From assembly GCF_019968905.1 (NCBI RefSeq), contig NZ_CP079946.1, positions 3,782,001 to 3,846,000 on the forward strand: a stretch of DNA of 64,000 nt, read 5' to 3'. The position numbers and the translations under genes are program-made. Every line of letters begins with the position of its first letter. Position 1 is the first letter of the stretch. The notes beneath the pieces were generated by a model. That model did no database searches. It was not told the DNA's origin and saw nothing but the letters and a program-made list of their open reading frames with translations. Shown here piece after piece: positions 61,136-64,000 of the stretch. Source of the DNA: Corallococcus sp. EGB (lineage in GTDB: Bacteria > Myxococcota > Myxococcia > Myxococcales > Myxococcaceae).

Positions 61136-61271
61136 GCTTCACACCCGTGTGCCAGGCGCTGCACGGAGGGCTGCGCGAGCGAGGTTGCGTCCGGGCGGGA
61201 GCGGGGCCATCCCGGCTGGCCTCAAGGATGCATTGCTGGCGCGCATGTGCCGGGACCGAGCTGTTTCCCTG

Positions 61272-62300
61272 ATGGACGACCTTCGCGCCGCCAACCCCAG
61301 CGAGCACACGCGCTGGCTGGCCGAGCCCGATGAGCCGGCCTTCCGCGAGCTGCTCCATGCACGCTACGCGGAGACGTACTCCTATCCGTTCCTCTACGAG
61401 CCCGGCGGCGCCGTGCGGCTCTGGAGGGACGGGGCGCTGCTGAGCCTCGGCGAGTTCGACGCGCGGGGGGCGCTGCTGTGGCACACGGGCCTGTGGAACA
61501 AGCCGGGGCGGGACTCGCTGGACTCGGGGCTCTCCGTGGCGCTGCCGAGCCGCCGCACCCTCATGGGCCGCGCCGAGCACGAGGCGTTGTGGGGCTCGCT
61601 GCTGGCGCGGCTCGGGCGCTGGGTGGGCTTCCTGCACCAGAACACCTCCACGCTGCACGTCATGGCGCAGCGCTACGCCTCGCGCTTCATGCGGGCGAGG
61701 CCCACGGGCCTCGTCGTCAACTACACGCGGGGCGAGACGGTGATTGGCGTGGAGGAGGGCTCGGGCGTGCCCATGCAGGCACTGGCGATGACGACGGTGC
61801 TCACTCCCCCGCCGCCGCGCCGGCGCTACCTGCCCGAGGGCCCGTGGGGAGAGTGGCTCGCGTCCATCCTGGCCGGGGTGGGGCTCGCGGAGTCGGTGGC
61901 CTTCACGCCGCTGGAGCGCCGGGCATGCAGGGAGGGCGCCGTGCTGCGTCCGCTCGACTGGAACGCGTCGCTGCGTCTGGAGCGGCGGGTCCTCGTGGGC
62001 TTCAGCGCGGAGGGCACCCCGGCGCTCACGTCGGAGCGGGCGCGCGTGGACCTCATCCACCTGCCCATGGGCGAGCCCCGGTGGGTGGCCGAGGGGACGC
62101 CGGTGCTCCTCGCGGCCGGCTTTCTTCCGACGGGCATCCGCCTCCACCAGCACGAGCCGGATGAACTCGTCTTCCAGCACGTACCGGACCCGAGGGCCGC
62201 GTGCGAGGTCGTGAGCCGCGCCCGGCTGGACGGCGCGCGGGCCCGGGAACTCTTCGCGGGATGGATGGAGCAATGCGCGCGAACTTCGTGGACACGGTGA
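61272..62300 (+). CDS. Hypothetical protein, first gene of coupled biosynthetic-type operon
   Basis: A 342-residue protein starting at 61272 (ATG 61245 is an alternative). It has segments such as YSYPFLYEPGGAVRLWRDGA, LVVNYTRGETVIGVEEGSG and a helical C-terminus. No family is recognised; no signal or membrane helix. It overlaps the following condensation-like gene by 28 bases, which points to coupled expression and shared function. Confidence 0.65.
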   Translation: MDDLRAANPSEHTRWLAEPDEPAFRELLHARYAETYSYPFLYEPGGAVRLWRDGALLSLGEFDARGALLWHTGLWNKPGRDSLDSGLSVALPSRRTLMGRAEHEALWGSLLARLGRWVGFLHQNTSTLHVMAQRYASRFMRARPTGLVVNYTRGETVIGVEEGSGVPMQALAMTTVLTPPPPRRRYLPEGPWGEWLASILAGVGLAESVAFTPLERRACREGAVLRPLDWNASLRLERRVLVGFSAEGTPALTSERARVDLIHLPMGEPRWVAEGTPVLLAAGFLPTGIRLHQHEPDELVFQHVPDPRAACEVVSRARLDGARARELFAGWMEQCARTSWTR

Positions 62301-63547
62301 TGGCTCGGCTGGACGGCGAGGTCGCCACCATCTGGGCCACGGTGCTGCTGCGGCTGGAGGACAGGCCCGATGTGGCGCTCCTGCGCCGGGGGCTGCGCGC
62401 GCTGGTGCGGGAGAGCGAGCGCCTCAACGTGGCCTGGAATGACGCGCGCCGCGCATGGGTGCCCGCGGTGCGCGGGGTCGCGGAGGTGGACGCGGCCCTG
62501 GTGGACGGCGCGGAGCCCCTGTCCGAGCCCGACGCCGTGGCGCGAATCATCAACACGCGGGTGGACCTCGCGCGCGACGTGCCGCTACGGCTGCACCTGC
62601 ATCCCATGGTGGACGCGGCCCACGGTCCCTCGCTGCTGGGCATCCAGTTGCATCACGCCATCGGGGACGCGAAGGCGCTGGCGCACCTGCTGGAGCGGCT
62701 GTGGTTGCTCTGCGCGGGACGCGGGTCGGAGTCGCGCCCGCTGGAGCCCTCGACGCTCACGGATGGCAAGGTGCTGCTCGCGGCGCTGCGCCAGCCTGGC
62801 CTGGTGCTGGGGCTCACGAGTCCGCGCCGGCGGCTCCTGGCGCAGCGGGGAATGGGGCTGCGCCGCAGTGGGGACACCGCCGGACACGCGCTATCGGCCA
62901 CGGCGCGGCTCACGCTTCCCCAGGGCGACACGGACCTCCAGGCGTCGGAGGTCTTCTTGTCCGCGCTGCTCGCGGGCGTGGCGCTGCGAGAGTCCCCGGC
63001 GGACGGACTCATCCGCCTGCGCATGCCGGTAGACCTGCGGCGGATGCTGGGGCTCGGGCGGACGCTGGGCAATGGCTGCTCCGCGGTGCCGATTGAGATC
63101 TCCCTGAAGGAGGTCCGCGCCCGGCTGGAGGCCCCGCGCGAGCTGGCCCGCTTCCTCCGCTCCGAGGTGCAGCGGGTGCTCGATGAGGGCGTGCACTGGA
63201 CGACGGCGCTGGAGTGCATGGCGGTGGCCCGGCTCGCACCTGCGCGGGTGCTGCGCAAGAACGCGCGTCCCGGGCTCATCGCCGAGCCCCGGACGAACAC
63301 GCTCGTCGTCACCTACCTGGGACGGATGGACAAGCACTTCACGGAGGCGCCGTTCCGCATCCGCTCCATGCGCAGCCACACGGCCACCTGGGGCGCCACG
63401 GGCCTGTCGTTCGCGGACACGCTCAACATCAACACGGCGGCCTTCGAGGGACTCTGGACGCGCGAGGAGTTGCGCGACTTCACGGAGCGCGTCGCCGGGT
63501 GGGCGTCCTCGGGCTTCGGCCTGCGGGCGGAGGTGCTCGCGCCATGA
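62273..63547 (+). CDS. Condensation-domain-like acyltransferase (HHxxxD)
   Basis: A 424-residue protein with the HHAIGD motif (HHxxxD, about residue 124-129), typical of NRPS condensation domains and related stand-alone acyltransferases (WS/DGAT, PapA). The C-terminal part has the DLRRMLGLGRTLGNG segment, matching the second conserved box of this fold. It is free-standing with no carrier or adenylation domain, so it probably joins an acyl group to an amine or alcohol. The start at 62273 follows GGATGGAG; 62261 is possible. Its end overlaps the next gene (ATGA). Confidence 0.75.
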   Translation: MRANFVDTVMARLDGEVATIWATVLLRLEDRPDVALLRRGLRALVRESERLNVAWNDARRAWVPAVRGVAEVDAALVDGAEPLSEPDAVARIINTRVDLARDVPLRLHLHPMVDAAHGPSLLGIQLHHAIGDAKALAHLLERLWLLCAGRGSESRPLEPSTLTDGKVLLAALRQPGLVLGLTSPRRRLLAQRGMGLRRSGDTAGHALSATARLTLPQGDTDLQASEVFLSALLAGVALRESPADGLIRLRMPVDLRRMLGLGRTLGNGCSAVPIEISLKEVRARLEAPRELARFLRSEVQRVLDEGVHWTTALECMAVARLAPARVLRKNARPGLIAEPRTNTLVVTYLGRMDKHFTEAPFRIRSMRSHTATWGATGLSFADTLNINTAAFEGLWTREELRDFTERVAGWASSGFGLRAEVLAP

Positions 63548-64000
63548 TGGGGCTGCGCGAGGCGCCCGGGGTGTACCTGGGCTTCATCTGCCTGCACGTG
63601 CTCGCGGGGCACCTGGGCACAAGCCTCGTCTACCGCCTGCGCTTCGGGCGCAGCCCGCTGGCGTACCGGAGCGCTGCGGCGGATTCCGCGCACACGCGCG
63701 TCACGCGGCGCATCAGTGGCGTCTCGCTGCTCTGGGCCGGCTCCGTGCTCGCGACCGCGTTCTGGCCCGCGTGGTCCGTCATGCCCTGGGGACGGCCGCT
63801 GCTGCCCATTCCTCCGTTCGCGGGTTGGGTGCTCGGTGTCGTGGGGCTCATGGGCATGCTGTGGGCCCAGTATGGAATGGGCCCGGCGTTCCGCATCGGC
63901 GTGGACGCGGGGGAAGCCCGGCCCGAGCTGCGCGAGGGGGGACTCCACCGCTGCTCGCGCAACCCCATCTACGTGTTCTCCTACCTGTACCTCGTCGGGG
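63544..64000 (+). CDS. ICMT-like membrane methyltransferase (3' end outside window)
   Basis: The frame opens at ATG 63544 overlapping the previous stop (ATGA) and runs to the window edge (152 codons read). It has membrane segments (LGFICLHVLAGHLG, LLWAGSVLATAFWPAW, FAGWVLGVVGLMGMLW) and the ICMT/PEMT signature GPAFRIGVDAGE then LREGGLHRCSRNPIY. Such enzymes methylate carboxyl or amine groups of lipophilic substrates using S-adenosylmethionine. With the two upstream genes it suggests a small lipid-like product. Confidence 0.75.
   Translation, partial: MMGLREAPGVYLGFICLHVLAGHLGTSLVYRLRFGRSPLAYRSAAADSAHTRVTRRISGVSLLWAGSVLATAFWPAWSVMPWGRPLLPIPPFAGWVLGVVGLMGMLWAQYGMGPAFRIGVDAGEARPELREGGLHRCSRNPIYVFSYLYLVG

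Overview
The window looks like a chromosomal segment of a myxobacterium of the Myxococcus/Corallococcus type. The evidence is the very high G+C content with strongly G/C-biased third codon positions, the many lipoproteins and secreted enzymes, a eukaryote-type Ser/Thr kinase with TPR repeats translationally coupled to a sigma-70-like protein of the type seen in myxobacteria, and numerous LuxR-, LysR- and TetR-type regulators. No rRNA, tRNA, CRISPR array or intact insertion sequence was found.

Layout. 0-5 kb: SHOCT protein (cut by the window edge), an 8-Cys secreted peptide, a Gly-rich repeat lipoprotein, a DUF2231 membrane protein and a large DEAH-type helicase. 5-12.6 kb: haloalkane dehalogenase-like lipoprotein divergent from a LysR regulator across a perfect palindrome, a GH114 lipoprotein, a bestrophin remnant, a beta-helix lipoprotein, a 2OG-Fe(II) oxygenase and a DUF2306 protein. 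12.7-18.5 kb: a NarL-type two-component pair, a toroid-like lipoprotein, and an MFS exporter divergent from its LysR regulator. 18.5-23.2 kb: an endonuclease V-like protein, a broken carbohydrate-binding gene, a CX3C-rich peptide, and GH18-like and GH43 secreted enzymes. 23.5-28 kb: TetR/NmrA-type oxidoreductase pair, an HSL-type esterase, and a FeeM-like N-acyltransferase next to a haem-oxygenase-like di-metal oxidase. 28-42 kb: LuxR regulators, an APC permease, a beta-propeller dihaem cytochrome, a MalT-like regulator, a carotenoid oxygenase with a small membrane partner, TPR and HEAT proteins. 42-47.6 kb: alpha-carbonic anhydrase, a barrel-like protein, an M91-type (NleD-like) HExxH protein, a glutathione S-transferase and small Cys-rich proteins. 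47.8-51.4 kb (minus strand): a five-gene cassette discussed below. 51.7-59.6 kb: a LysM/CHAP-like protein and a kinase - sigma factor - TPR-like protein - Kelch lipoprotein cluster. 59.6-61.2 kb: a graveyard of gene fragments around one secreted-protein gene. 61.3-64 kb: a coupled operon with a condensation-domain-like enzyme and an ICMT-like methyltransferase, cut by the window edge.

The most interesting locus is 47783-51388. A 51-residue peptide with six cysteines is followed by a weak hairpin and then by four tightly packed genes: a MauE/DoxX-type membrane protein, a MauD/TlpA-type membrane thioredoxin, an ABC exporter without a peptidase domain, and a dedicated S26 signal peptidase. Three ORF junctions are ATGA overlaps or gaps under 10 bases. 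In the methylamine system, MauD and MauE are needed to fold a disulfide-rich subunit, and the peptide has an AGA|C junction that would suit a signal peptidase. I infer a system that makes, oxidises, exports and trims a disulfide-rich peptide.

Many genes here are secreted degradative or sugar-binding proteins, as expected of a predatory soil bacterium. At least six gene remnants show that this region is subject to deletion and frameshift.
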